Part shown: positions 52,530 through 64,000 of the stretch, one piece after another
How the letters are laid out: each line of letters opens with the position of its first letter
Position numbering within the stretch: position 1 is the first letter of the stretch
Source of the DNA: Ramazzottius varieornatus
Lineage: Eukaryota > Tardigrada > Eutardigrada > Parachela > Ramazzottiidae
DNA: 64,000 nt
Direction: 5' to 3'
NCBI GenBank assembly: GCA_001949185.1
Contig: BDGG01000012.1
Coordinates: forward strand, 1,010,035-1,074,034
Notes under the pieces: model-generated
What the model was told of the DNA's origin: nothing
What the model saw: the letters and a program-made list of their open reading frames with translations, nothing else
The model's database searches: none
Position numbers and translations under genes: made by a program

Positions 52530-55500
52530 TCAGTCTAGTATTGCCTTCAGGCCCATCTCCACTGGACGGGGCCATGATAGATGAGGAGCTTCGGTTGGGA
52601 ACTGTAACTTGCTGTCGGGTGATCCGGGGTTCCGAACTACTATGTTTATGGTCAGCGACGATATGGCGCCGGCGTTGTCTTTCACAATAGCCGTGTGTTC
52701 GTAAGTTCCGGGAACCAGCGCGGTTTTCGTTTGGAGTATTCCAACGGCCTCGCCAGTCATTTCGAAATTCCTAGAAAAGAACCGGAGATGTTCCGCATCG
52801 GTTCGAGTCAACTTTAGCAGATACTAACTGATTACTGCGGCCAATTCGGTGAATTCTTTTCTAAAATTCTTACGCTTCTTCGCTGTTAAGCCATCTGTAG
52901 GTTCCTGATCCGCCAGTTACAATGTACTCTCCCAGTATCGTCCTGTTGGCACAGTAAATGTTAGTTCATGTCATCGACGTGTTAGCAGGTCAAAGCTTCA
53001 AGATGGACCACATCTCGAGCCGGTGACTGTACCTGGCCAGCAATACAGGAGGGAAGTTTCCTCCAAGGGGTGTGTCCACAGTTATCGTTGTAGGACCGTT
53101 GATGTTGACCAACGGCTTTGACTGCTGTGAGGCTTTGGTAAACGTGTGGGTGATGTTCCCTGCTATCGTGTCATCTCTCGAAACTCGAGCTTCGTCGCAC
53201 GGTTTAGAGCCCGGTCGGGTGCTTGATGGTGCAATCTGTGAGCAGAAGTCGACAGTGTTGGGAGCAGTAGTGCCAAAATTAATCGTTGAATTGAACGAGT
53301 TAAACTTCACATCTTACGTTTACTGATGCTGAAGTGCCTCTTCCTGTAGAATCCATCGCCGTTACCATCATTTTTTGTGCTGTTCGAACCGGCTTGGCAG
53401 CGAAGATGTTCCCGTCCGCATCAATACGGAAATCGTCCGATGGTGAAACACTGTACCGAACAATGTTTCCCATGTCGCTGACGGCCTGCGAAGCAATAGC
53501 TTTCAGTGTGATTTTGTGGGGGCAAGAATGTACAGGGACATACTTGAACCTGTCCGATACGTGTCGAGGACGTCAGCACTGACGGAATAGTGAAGTCGTA
53601 CAAGTCTTGGCCGAACCGAGGTCCCAGTCCCAGGTTTCGGGACGGCGAGAGAGCTCTTGAAGGAAATCGCGAACCATCGGGCTGGAAGTCCATCATCTGA
53701 GGTCGCGAACACGACGGCGTAATGGCTACTTCTAGCTTCATGATCGCAGTCCGGCCGGAGAAGTCCCTGGCGGCCACATCGAAAACGTAAGTCCCTATGG
53801 TCAAAGCGGTGCGGCTTCGGATCTCCCCATTTATCTCATTCACGAAGAACAAGTCACTACCGCCGCTGCTGTACATGAAGTACGTCACTCGATCCATCGG
53901 ATCAGGAGCAACAGCCTACAAGTAAAATAAAATAGTTAACGATTAAGACTATACAGTGTTACAAATGCATCCCTTCCGGTGGTCACGTGACGTTAGTTAC
54001 CATTGACCGATTTTAAAAGAGCAGGTGGCCGCCGGAAGAGATGCATTTTCACCATTGTATATATATCACACAAACATAGAAGAAGGTTCTTAGACGTGAC
54101 AGATGGGTCATACCTTCACTCGCCCAATAAAGTTGGTGTTTGGCGGAGCGCACAACGGCGTGACGAATATCGGTGGTGTTTGCCCAGCAGTATGCGGTAG
54201 TCGCATAGTGAAGTCGGGCATGCGTCCAACGTCAGGGCCCGCTGGTCCAAATGGTCCGAAGGATGGGCCGCTGGCTATGGGAAATGAGGGCTGAAGTTGT
54301 TGAGGTAACGGAGCTGGGAAGTGCGTGAACTGCGTCATACCAGGCGGACCAGCTATGTTGCGACCAGGAAGCTCAAAAGGGAACATAACCGGTGGCCCTG
54401 GCGGCGGACCGGGAAAAGAACCGGGAACGCTCATACCCATCGGTCCACCGAAGCCCGGTGGTGACATCAGAAAGGCGTCGTCACTCTTTTGTCCGTTGGC
54501 GTCTACTCCTGGTATCGGTTCGGGGAGGCCAGATGACGAAGATCCCTGAAAGGGCATTTGTCGAGAAGGAACCTGAAGTTCATCCGAAGAACCCGTACCA
54601 TCTTGATTGATTGGGCGAGCGCCAAAATTCTGTTCTTGTCTTGGAAAGTTCCTCTGGCCCATGAAAGGTGTCTCAAAAAGAGAGCCTGGACCTCCGAACA
54701 GTTCACGGACTTGCCGCTCGCTGCCAGCACTGAGTTGAGGGAAAGGCGGCCCAAACATTAGCGGAGAAAAATCTTGTGGACCGGGAAAGTTCAGCTGGCG
54801 GGAGTGAAAGGCGTTCTGAGACGACTGTTGGAGAAACATCGGTGGTTGGACCACCATCCGATGAGGGAACAGAATACTGGTCTTGACAGTCATAGGTATT
54901 TGCTGATCATTGCTTTGCGGTGGGGAATTCGTACTGGATGGCTGTTTAGTTGGGTGGACTTGTAGCTGCTTGGGCGCGATGGTACTGACGGATCTCAGGT
55001 TGTTTGGGTCTTCAATGTCTGTGTGATTTATTAACCTGGCCGCTATGTCTTCCAGGTGATTCAGGTTGTTTGGGTCTCCGAGCATGAGCGGTCGACTTGG
55101 TCGAGGCCGACTCGAATGGTCTGTGCTGACTTGCTTGGTAATTGGGTCCACCAGCGGAGGAAGTTCGAAGGAGAACGTCTGGGACACTCTATCCGGTTGT
55201 GAGGAGAGCGAATTCTGTGGCAAATCTCGATTGGGGAACGGCATCGGCTGAAAAGGTCCCGGACCGAAACCTGGGCCGGAGGGACCAAACCCTGGACCTC
55301 CTGGGAAGCCTGGTGGAGGTGGAGGAGGGCCGAGGTTGTTACCGGGAAATATGCCTGGTCGATTTTCTGAAGAAAACAAAAACTAAATATTAAGCTAAGA
55401 GAAAATGTGAGCTTGATCAAGTGGAAATACTAAGTCATTATTTTCAGTTGAAGTGACCCTGAAACAGTCTGGACCGATCTTACCGAAAGATGGAGGAAAG

Positions 55501-58500
55501 CCGTTTAGAGGGCTATTGTTCCCGTTGGGCGGGGAGTTTGGTGGGAACGGACCATTTGGTGCAGGGAAGCCACTGTTCAAGTTCGAGCCGAGATTACCGT
55601 TGAAGGGCTCTGGGAAACCTTGGGGACCTGGTCCGAATGGTCCAGCGCCGCCTGCAGGTTGACTATTCGCGGTACCCCGTGGGTCGAACAAGTCTGGATT
55701 GACGCCAAGCAAGTTCTGACCGGGTTGGCCTAACGGTCTATTATCGATTATGTTGGATGGTTGAAAAGGGCTTGGGTTCGGCGGAAATCCACCGAGCCCA
55801 CCTGGACCTGGCGGAAACACGCCCGGTGGAAGTCCGCACTGCAGGAGGACCGTGACGGGAACCTGACCTCGGTTGCCGTAAGGATCTGAAGCGAAGACTG
55901 CGAACCGTCGTTCAGGGTTGTCGCTGGGTTGGAAAGCTCGAAGCTGTATCAGTCCGTTTGGGTCGATGGTAAACTCTTGCCAGGCTGTCAGCGAATACTC
56001 TACTCCACCGGGTGAACCTATCAACTACAGAAAGGCAGAGTAACTGCAGAAAACTGACGACTTCTACAGAAAGCACGCTTTCAATAACTAAGAAGTGCCT
56101 AAAACAACAACAAAAGTGGAAATTAAACATAAAACGGAAAGTAATCGAAGTGAGAGAAATTTGATTTTTTGAGAACAAAAATTCAGACATGGATCCAGAG
56201 GAAGAAACTTGATTTACTGTTCAAGAGAAGACTTACTCTGACGACTCCGACAGGAGTTCCAACGTTACAGATTGTCACCATAAACTGGTACACTGGCTGT
56301 TCGAATACCAGCTGCCCAATAGGGAATGAAGGGGAGCCTCGACAGTGAAAGTCGACCGTGACGGGAAGGGTAGTGGAAGAGCCGTAGGAGTCGATGGCTC
56401 GGACAATAACTTGGCGAACTCGTGGTTCTGGCACCAGGTTGCCAACTCGAAGAACGCCGCTGTCCAGGTCGACGTAAACTTCACTGCTTGGATTGTCGAT
56501 GACATACTGAATACGATCTCCTGGCGAGTTCCCTCGTGCCTCTACCCTACCGATAGGGCTTCCCGGTTCACAGTTCGACACGGTGAACGCCTGGTATTGC
56601 GAGGTGAATACCGGTGGTTGACGGCCAGGCGTGGGCGACAGAGTGTTGTCGCTCCCGACGACGTTGACGCGTATGACGGTTTCGCAGTACTTTGGAAAAA
56701 ACAAAAACACTATCAATACCAGTTACACTCGTAGCTTTATCTGTAAAACATTCTCCACAATGTCCTAATTTTTCTTCAATCTTCTAACTGGGACCTAGGT
56801 AAACAGACTCGGCAAGACTGTTTGCTCGAGTGGCGCGTTTTTTCGGTACTTTCGTCTGTGAACTGCGCCACTTGAAAAGCCAGCCTTGTCGATTTTGTTT
56901 GCCGAGCTCCCATTTATTCACACCTTTACAGAATATCGTCCTGGTTTCTCCGTAAAAATGTACGTCCAAGTATTACTCAGAAAAGCGTAAAAAACGTTTG
57001 ATAAGTTTCGACAGTCCAGGGATCGTTTAAAAAACATTCCGAGCTGCAGATACAATCGTACGGTTCGTTTAACTTTACATTTGCCGTGCAAGTGTCAGAT
57101 TTTGATGGATGGATTACAAACACGACATTTGTATCTTGTTTTTCCAACAAGTCAAGTGTTTGTATTTGCAGTTACACTAACAATTAAAGCTGGCATTTAC
57201 ACGACCACTTTGTTCGATGTGCTCCATGATTTATCATACCTGTCCACTGGGTACTGTAGCTCGAACTCGAAATTCCAGAGCGGACCGCGTTTGTGGAATG
57301 ATTCGACCGGGTAGGCGGTTTCGTGCAGTCAGTGCTTCAGGTCCGAGGTAGACAATACCGGTGAAAGGATCGACTCGAAAACGATCAAACACAACATCGG
57401 TGGTCGTGTACTGGATCGGTGTGTCCAGCTGGTAGGTTGCTGTAACCTTTGCGATAGGCGTATTCACCGGTGTATCACTGGGCACCGCCACAGTCATAAA
57501 AGGATCGGTGCAGCGAGGACCCAGTGGAAAAACGGCACCGCCGGGGAAAAAAGCTCCCTGTTTCCTTGATGAGTTCTTATCCTGCAAAATACAGAAAAGC
57601 TATAAAGGAAATGTCGCACAAAACTTTGGAGAGAAACCTTACCATGAGAATTTCGTCGACTCGGAAGCTGTCGTCATCCAGAAGGCTCTTGGTCGATGTG
57701 GAACTCATTATGTTAGCCATGGAATGACTGGCGTTGGGCATGACGGCCGTTGTCGAAGTGGAATTCAAGGTGGTCAGTAGTCTGGTCGTTGTTGCAGCTG
57801 TAGTGGCTATAGTACTCGGAACTATTGAGGTTCGCAGTTCGGACTGGAAAATCATGTTGTCCTCCAGGGTGTGGTTCAGTGGGACTGCGTCTGAGGCGGA
57901 CAGATTTCCGGCAAGCTTGATCGCGATTTTCACCGTACACATCTACGCGGGGGATCACATTGGTAAAATATAGAATGCAGTGTATGATATCGGTATCCAG
58001 AGGACTAACCAAATTTCCATTCATACTGGCTAATCGCAGGTTAAACTCCGTGGCAGAGGGATCGAAAAACGGAACAAGAATTCTGACTTTTCCTCTATAA
58101 AAAACAATTTGTTAGGCAGAAATTTTGGCAAGACTTTCAAGTTTCACTTACTCATGGTCAATTCGAAAATGGCCTTGCTCGTTCCCACCAATAATACTGA
58201 AAGGTCCCCAACCTGGTCCTCCATCATACTGCAAGGAGGCGAGTTTAATACAGATCTCTAAGATTCTCAATCCAACGATACGTACGTCTACGAGCCGACC
58301 GACTTCCTGGTTTTCTCTGGCATTGAAAGGCAGTGTGACGTATTTGTTGAAAGCGTCTCCACAGGTCTCCGTCATCACAGGAAAAGAGAATGGAGTGGTT
58401 GCATTGGTTGTACCGTCGGCAAAGTCCATCTGAAAAGGAATATACCTAATTACGCCCCGCTACTCGCATGTGTCCAAATTGGAGAAAAAGTGAACTTACG

Positions 58501-58613
58501 AGCACTAACTGCCCCGTACAACCCTGGAACAGCAGGAGAAGCAAAGAATAATAGGAAACCGTCCGCGTCAATAAATTCGCGGTTCGCGGTGGAAGCCCAT
58601 TGGGTCGCCCCAT
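52530..58613 (-). CDS. Secreted cadherin-repeat protein with a long Pro/Gly/Phe-rich insert
   Basis: About 13 exons, complement of 52530-52770, 52874-52942, 53033-53235, 53318-53499, about 53534/53540-53915, 54114-55366, 55484-56024, 56237-56689, 57240-57581, 57643-57942, 58010-58094, 58152-58429 and 58500-58613. A signal peptide (SYYSLLLLLFQGCTG) starts the protein. Several segments look like extracellular cadherin repeats: FDRFRVDPFTGIVYLG, YVDLDSGVLRVGNL, WQEFTIDPNGLIQLRAF, FFVNEINGEIRSRTAL and FRIDADGNIFAAKP. Between them are Ser/Thr-rich and Pro/Gly/Phe/Asn-rich stretches; the largest (54114-56024) exceeds 500 residues, with runs such as GPPPPPPGFPGGPGFGPSG. The C-terminus (VEMGLKAILD) has no membrane span, so it is probably secreted. 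The junction between the 53318 and 53534 exons implies an intron of only 34-40 bp. A 57-bp in-frame intron may also sit within 58152-58429. I know no named orthologue. Confidence 0.75.
56828..56873. repeat. GTGGCGCAC-hairpin MITE copy (cadherin-repeat gene intron)
   Basis: The arms are gagtggcgcg and tgcgccactt. The right flank includes ccttgtcgattttg and gccgagctccc, the conserved outer arm. Confidence 0.65.
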
Positions 58614-59368
58614 GGTCAGATATAGTCCCCAATATCCACTCAAGATTCAATTCGGCAAAGTCAAGTATCAGTAAGTATGGTAAAGTGAATCCCGCCAACT
58701 AATCATCATGTTTCGCTCAAGCAAAGACTCTATGCTTCGGGAACAAAGGTCTCTTCCTCCACTGCCCACTACCAAAGATCACCCTAAGGACTGCTGCGCC
58801 ACTTGTCCGAGGCTGACAGAGATCAGTTTCTGCTCACCAAAGAAATGGTGCGATCTGCGTTTTCTGAGTCTATGAACTGCTCAAAAATTTTCTGAACCGG
58901 GGTTCCTTTGCGAGCCTACGTTGCCGTTGCGGCCCTGGCTGTTCAACATCCTGACTTTCAGGTATGACTTCAGAGTCCGCCCTGTGATACCTCGCCGTTA
59001 TTTGCAAAACCCTGCTCGTAAGACATTTTTTCTTCTCATGCGTGAACTTTAGATGGATGGACGTGGGTAACAAACGATACTCTCATCAGGTGGGCCATTC
59101 ATGGCGTCCAAGCGACAATCGATCGCCGGATCCAAATTAACTTGTTTAATAACTAGACATTACCAGTTGTAACTAGGGTACAGACGGGTACCACTCCAAC
59201 GTCAACACGATCCATCACGTCGGAAAAAAGCACTATTTGTAAACTTTAGTCCGAGCACCGCACAATGGAGAAGCGGTCGTGCACCAAACATAATACTCTT
59301 CATTGATATCACACGAGAAATAATTCACAATAACGAGACAAACCTTAAAAACCCTTTCATGAATGAGT
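58614..59368. other. Gap between ASPG 3' end and cadherin-repeat gene 5' end
   Basis: About 750 bp between two genes on the same (-) strand. It should hold the ASPG 3' UTR and the cadherin-gene promoter. A lone tgcgccactt at about 58798 has no partner arm. Confidence 0.4.
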
Positions 59369-62300
59369 TCACTGGGTTGAAGATTCACCTGACGGCTTCT
59401 CTTCGGAAGACTCTTGGGAAGAACCAATCTTCATTTTCTTCATACCGGAAAGGAGCTCGACGATCTCCTTTTCGCCGAGCTTTTCGGCTTCAGCCAGCGA
59501 AGACTGTCCACAGCTGGCCTTTTTGTCTGGAGGTTGCTTACAGTGCTCGGACAGCAGCTTGACGCATCTTGTACTGCGGTGCCTTACAGCCGTCAGCATC
59601 GGCGAATAACCATTATAGTCTGGAAAACACAGCATTTTCTAAGCTAGTAAACAGTCTGAAGCTTCCGAAGATCCTCCAAAAAATTTTACACGTGAAGCTG
59701 GGTGAACAAGATGTGCAAGATCGTTGTCGTTAGTGGCGCACGTTTCCATCATTATTAGCTGGCAAGGCGCGCCACTCAAAATAACGATCGGTACGTTATG
59801 TTTGCTCAGCTCCGACTTACCTTCCTGGTCCATGTTCGCGCCGGCTAGAGCGAAGCTTTTGAGACGATTCCAGTCATGCTTCGCGGCAGCACAACACATT
59901 TCAGACGCCAGCTTTAGAGGACCATAGTGAAGTTGAGACCCACAGGAACGAAGGAGTTCGATGATTTCGAACCGGTTGAACTGGACCGCGTTATCCAGTG
60001 GCGTTAGTCCCCTACGAGAAAGAAATTGTGTTTGAGTTTCACGAAGAATTTCTGATATGAACTAAGCATTACCATCTGTCCTCAGCGAGGACGTTCACGC
60101 CCTGCTCAAGCAAGAACTTTACCACATCGGTCAGACCATTACTGGCTGCGATGTGCAGTGCGGTGTTACCGTCATAGTCGCAAGCGGACAAGTTACCACC
60201 GGCGTTCTTGATGGACTCCAAACGCGTGAGAGACCCGATCCTCGCAGCGTTACAGATTAACGAAGGGAATAGTAGCCTTCTGAGAGCTGCCTGTTCTTCC
60301 GAAGATGATAGCTGCATGACTTGGGCGACTGCCTCGATCAAGTCAGCGTCCAACACTGACATTTCACGAGACTGTTTGACGGTCAGTTCACCTCGGAGAT
60401 TCCGTAACATCATTGCCCGCTTCTGCTGTAAAGTCCATTCTGTTTTACCGAGAACGTAACTGAGCTTGGTCAATGCAGCTTCCGGTGTCCTAGATAACAC
60501 CAAACAGGTAAGACAATGTAACCGGGTGCTCGGCAAACAAACTCACGAGGTTTTTGCAAGTGGCGCACTCTTTCTGCCAATAACACTACAAGCGTGCGTC
60601 ACTTCGGAAATCGACCAGATCGTTTTCCAAGTGGCGCACTCTTTCGCCCGAAAATACGGACAAGGTGCACCACTTGAAAAACGATATTGCCGAGTGTACA
60701 GGATGTTTCCAATTACACTGAATCGTTTTCGACGTTTCGTGAAAAATTGGTTTCTAACCTTGTTTCGCTGCTTTACCGCCCATTTAATAGACCGTTCTCT
60801 GAACTTGCGATTGTATATGTTTTCCTGCGCTCAACTTTGATCGGTTGACTGGCAGAATTCACTCCAAACCGCTTGTTCTACCGGGAAGAAAGGGCCTTGG
60901 CTATGGCAAAATTTGCTGCTTTTGTGCAGTGCCGCTCAGACACCTGAGATAATTCATTTCGAATAGCCAGTTATTGTCTTCTTAATTCGAACTATAAGGT
61001 TCCATCTTGTTGTTTTTCTAGCCCGAGAAAACAAATTCAGCCGGGAATACATGCAATAATTTTTGCTGCCAGACAAGACAACGTATTCCAGCACCCACGA
61101 GCAAGAACTAAACCGAAGGAAAAGCGTTCTCAAATATACTAGATGAAATTGTGCGTCGAATAGTATGAGCGGAAAACTTCAACAAGTTTTTGTTCAGGAG
61201 TAAGCCGACCTGAGGTACAAAAATTTGACCGTTCAAAACTTCCCTTGTTTTCGAAGTGGTCCATACTTTCGCCCATACGTCTTTCAGTAGGCTCCCGATC
61301 TCAACGAAACTTGGCGTAACGTTCTCAGGAGCCATGCCTATGTGTGTACAAAATATAGCAACAAAATCATCAGAAATACAGTTTTTGTGGTGCATTAAAA
61401 ATGATTCGGTCAATTGGAAACAACGTGTATTTGCCTAGGTCCACACTAACGAACAACTCAAGGAACTCTGGCAACTTACATGTCGTGTCCAGGAACGATG
61501 CCCAAGTCCGCAAGAGCTTTTCCGGTTTCGTACGCTGGATTGACGACCCCGTGACTGCATTGACTGATGTTGACAATGATCACTCCGCGGCTGTGAGCTT
61601 CATGCAACACGTCCATGATATCTTTACTTCTGGCCATAATGTTACCCGCACCATACGTCTGTAGGACACAACCCAGAATCGGTGGTTGAAGGAACGTCTT
61701 GACCGTGGATGCAGTAATACTAGGAAAGAGCCGAAGAATCGCCACGTCTCGGTTCAACGCGGTGAAGCTGGAAAACTGGCTGAGTTTGTGCGGTCGGAAG
61801 ATCGAATCGTAGTCAACCTGGAAGAACAATTTTGGGATAATAAGCGTCGTGGAAGAGGAAGAACTTGACTTACTTACATAGATTTGTATTCCCACTTCTG
61901 CAAGTGGACGACAGTTCGGTGATGCAAAAGCATCAAACGAAGCATTATCAGTTTTCGTCGAGCGGTTTCCTCTGAAGAGCTTGTGGTTGAAGTATACGCA
62001 GACTTCGGGTATCTTGTAGATGCCAGCTAGTATTAGGGCGCCCACGAAATTGTCCCGTCCATCACTGCGGACTTCGAACACGGGAATCTGACTTCCTGTC
62101 AGGATGACAGGTTTGCCCAGGTTTTGAAGCATGAATGACAGCGCTGAAGCGGTGTATGACATCGTGTCAGTACCATGAAGAACAACAAACCTGCAAATTT
62201 GACACGTCACTTCAGTCACTTAGTTCGAAGTGATGACACCTCAGGGAGCTTCTTACCCGTCAAACGCTTCATAATGCTGTTGTATGTCATCTGCAATCTG

Positions 62301-62830
62301 TACCCATTCCTGGACAGTCATGTTCGAAGAATCCAGAAGTGGATCATACTCCTGAACAGAAACGAAGGGCTGCATGACATAATTATATCGAAAATCTTCG
62401 AGGGGCGTTTACCTAATTACCTTTATAAAGTAGAGAATCTTCTTTGGCTCATGCGTATCCGGGAGGACCAAGGGGCGTAACTCGTCGTCTGCGGCAAAGG
62501 CTGTAGAATATAGTCGATCGTGCAGATGAGGAAAATGCTTCAGAGCTTCACACAAGTAGTGTGGTTCCGGGACATACGATCCACTGTTCCCTTCCGTCAC
62601 TCTCCATTTCATGCCAATGGTACCGCCCGTGTAAAGCACCTGCAAATAAACAGAATGATGTGCGCGGGTTCAGCAGCCAAATCTGCACCCTTAAGTTGTA
62701 AGATATTTACCAGAACGCGAGCATGTTTCTGAGGATCAAACTCGAAGGAGTTGATAGTGCTCTTTTGCGCCTCTAACAGACGTGGAAGACGGGGGCGAGC
62801 TGGAAGGGTGTCGCTTGAGCCACTATCCAT
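59369..62830 (-). CDS. ASPG: 60-kDa lysophospholipase / L-asparaginase with ankyrin repeats
   Basis: Eight exons, complement of 59369-59619, 59821-60011, 60073-60489, 61480-61817, 61878-62190, 62257-62351, 62421-62639 and 62711-62830; 647 residues, all phases closing. The N-terminal half is a type-I asparaginase: YTGGTIGM holds the first catalytic Thr, FVVLHGTDTM the second Thr with its Asp, and GSQIPVFEVRSDGRDN and LFRGNRSTK follow. It hydrolyses asparagine; mammalian homologues were also reported to have lysophospholipase and PAF-acetylhydrolase activity. The second half has the linker PEAALTKLSYVLGKTEW and ankyrin repeats, for example GNTALHIAASNGLTDVVKFL and GYSPMLTAVRHRSTRCVKLL. The tail is Ser/Glu/Lys-rich. 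A 3' splice site directly before the ATG suggests a 5' UTR intron. No catalytic residue is missing. Confidence 0.95.
59732..59776. repeat. GTGGCGCAC-hairpin MITE copy (ASPG intron 7)
   Basis: The arms are agtggcgcac and gcgcgccact. The left flank gcaagatcgttgtcg and right flank gctcagctcc pair partly, as in other copies. Confidence 0.65.
60558..60604. repeat. GTGGCGCAC-hairpin MITE copy 1 of 2 (ASPG intron 5)
   Basis: The arms are aagtggcgcac and gtgcgtcactt. It is adjacent to a second copy. Confidence 0.65.
60629..60675. repeat. GTGGCGCAC-hairpin MITE copy 2 of 2 (ASPG intron 5)
   Basis: The arms are aagtggcgcac and gtgcaccactt. The left flank gaccagatcgttttcc and right flank gaaaaacgat are complementary. 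Confidence 0.65.
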
Positions 62831-62831
62831 C

Positions 62832-63310
62832 CTGCAAGACGTACGGAGAAGTTGCCAGATCAACGTGATACATCCAGCGACCTTCCGAAGAGTAAAGTGA
62901 CAACCACGAACGCGAGCAGCAAAGCAGACACACGTTATAGAAGATACAGATTTAATTTCATGGCAATGTTTTGGTTTAATTGGAGATATTGCGATTCGAC
63001 TCCAGTGTCAGCGAATCGAGTTTTCGGGTTAAGTTTGCGGCCGCGCCTCCAGTTTAACTTCCGCCCGGATTACCAACAGTGCCATTGTGCTCCTCGTGAT
63101 GTCTTCCTGTACCATCTCTGTTTTCCAACCGTCTTCCAGAGTATCCGCAACTCGTAGTACTTCTTTCCTTTTTTTTGACAGATGAAGAACATTGACTTAG
63201 GATGGCGGGGAAAGGCACGGAAGTTGAGGATTCCCTTTGACCTTGGAGGTTGATAATGGGAATCGGAAGTGAAGTATCCTACGCTATGCTGTTCGGACTT
63301 GACAGCCGAC
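62832..63310. other. Region between ASPG and the BTB-like exons
   Basis: About 480 bp with no firm gene. A stretch at about 62872-62890 (catccagcgaccttccgaag) closely matches 63719-63738 in the downstream BTB-like gene, which hints at a partial tandem duplication. Confidence 0.4.
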
Positions 63311-64000
63311 AAGGATGTCGCCGAGATCAGCATCCCTAGTTACACGAGGAACGTCTTCAGAATCGTGATGGCATTTCTGTACAGTGACCGAGCACCAGGT
63401 TTGACAGGCCGGAATGGGTTGGTTGTCCTGAAGGGTACCGAGCGGTACGGCATACCTGAACTGGCTGTAAAAAGCCGGTCCTTCATTTTGACCTTGTGTT
63501 CGCGGTGATGATGCCATTGATGAATCGCTTGCTAAATTAGAGAAAGCATAATAATTCAACTAATTTGTCATGCGCCCTGAAATATAGGACATCTTTGATA
63601 CAAACGAAAATCGCTTAGAACTGATCGAGCACTGATTCAGTGACTCTTATGGAATTGTGTTGGTCGCGAGCTGGGTGATGCTGAAATCGAACGGACAAAT
63701 TACCAGATCTACGCGATCACATCCAGCGACTTTCCGAAAGATCAAAATCAAACGGTGTGGGATGACGCAAAATTATACATTGACGACATTCTGCAAGGCC
63801 CATCAGTCCTCAACCTCGGTCGAGAGTTCCTCCATGAATTGCGCTCTGACTTGAAGTTGACTGGGAAGCAGACATCGTGCTGTCATCGGTAAGTTAGCTC
63901 CGGACTCGCGTCTTATTCTCGTGCTTGAAAGTAATATAACGTCCTGTTCTTTCCAGTTAACGTTGGGCGCAAACTCGTCAAGACGAAGAGGAATCGCAAG
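63311..64000 (+). CDS. BTB/POZ-like exons, partial and possibly degenerate, running off the window
   Basis: The segment 63311-63480 reads DVAEISIPSYTRNVFRIVMA followed by FLYSDRAP and VLKGTERYGIPELA, the second half of a BTB domain. In another frame, just before it, YAMLFG fits the expected preceding BTB residues, so either an intron or a frameshift separates them. The segment 63640-63895 carries the linker ITSSDFPKDQNQTVWDDAK and LGREFLHELRSDL. A shifted frame, DWEADIVLSS, then leads across a splice site (gtaagt near 63891; acceptor at 63956) to NVGRKLVKTKRNRK, which looks like the start of a second BTB domain. The two segments may belong to tandem paralogues, the first decayed. BTB proteins commonly act as dimerising adaptors for cullin-3 ligases, but nothing here shows the partner. 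Confidence 0.4.

Overview
The window is eukaryotic. It comes from a compact, intron-dense animal genome: about a dozen multi-exon genes in 64 kb on both strands, with mostly short GT-AG introns (about 50-300 bp). A CTCF orthologue, an HHAT/rasp acyltransferase, a Hikaru genki/Hasp-type WAP-CCP-Ig matrix protein and the gene density suggest a small-genome invertebrate bilaterian, probably a panarthropod such as a tardigrade or small arthropod. I cannot prove the taxon from sequence alone. All gene models were built by hand from reading frame, splice signals and remembered family motifs.

Layout. 0-3 kb: last exons of an unknown + gene, then the mitoribosomal protein DAP3/MRPS29 (-). 3-11.6 kb: a secreted protein with a WAP-like domain, about 16 CCP/sushi domains and one Ig domain (+). 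11.6-14.6 kb: no firm gene, but short cassettes flanked by splice signals recur about every 230 bp on the - strand. 14.6-15.3 kb: PTRHD1 (-). 16-18.9 kb: COG2 (+). 18.9-20.7 kb: HHAT (-). 21.7-25.3 kb: CTCF with only eight zinc fingers (+). 25.9-28.1 kb: a 2.2-kb element with inverted termini. 28.3-29.4 kb: an orphan basic protein (-). 30.3-38.6 kb: clathrin heavy chain in 22 exons (+). 38.6-42.8 kb: repeat-bearing intergenic DNA. 42.8-46.0 kb: SBSPON-like matrix protein (+). 46.5-47.6 kb: MMAB cobalamin adenosyltransferase (-). 48.1-49.4 kb: PGAM5 (+). 50.2-52.3 kb: HSDL2 with one nonsense and two frameshift lesions, probably a unitary pseudogene (+). 52.5-58.6 kb: secreted cadherin-repeat protein with a long Pro/Gly-rich insert (-). 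59.4-62.8 kb: ASPG asparaginase/ankyrin protein (-). 63-64 kb: BTB/POZ-like exons running off the end (+).

The genes do not form one pathway. They are mostly housekeeping (membrane traffic: COG2, clathrin; mitochondria: DAP3, MMAB, PGAM5; metabolism: ASPG, HSDL2), chromatin architecture (CTCF), Hedgehog lipidation (HHAT) and three secreted extracellular-matrix-like proteins. Several neighbours are divergent and may share promoters: DAP3 with the CCP protein, HHAT with CTCF, the orphan with clathrin, MMAB with PGAM5, ASPG with the BTB-like gene.

Short palindromic, MITE-like repeats are a conspicuous theme. One family has a GTGGCGCAC...GTGCGCCAC hairpin (at least 12 copies). Another has CCTGCATAC...GTATGCAGG arms (at least 6 copies). 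There are also three single elements with long terminal inverted repeats. Nearly all lie in introns or intergenic DNA.
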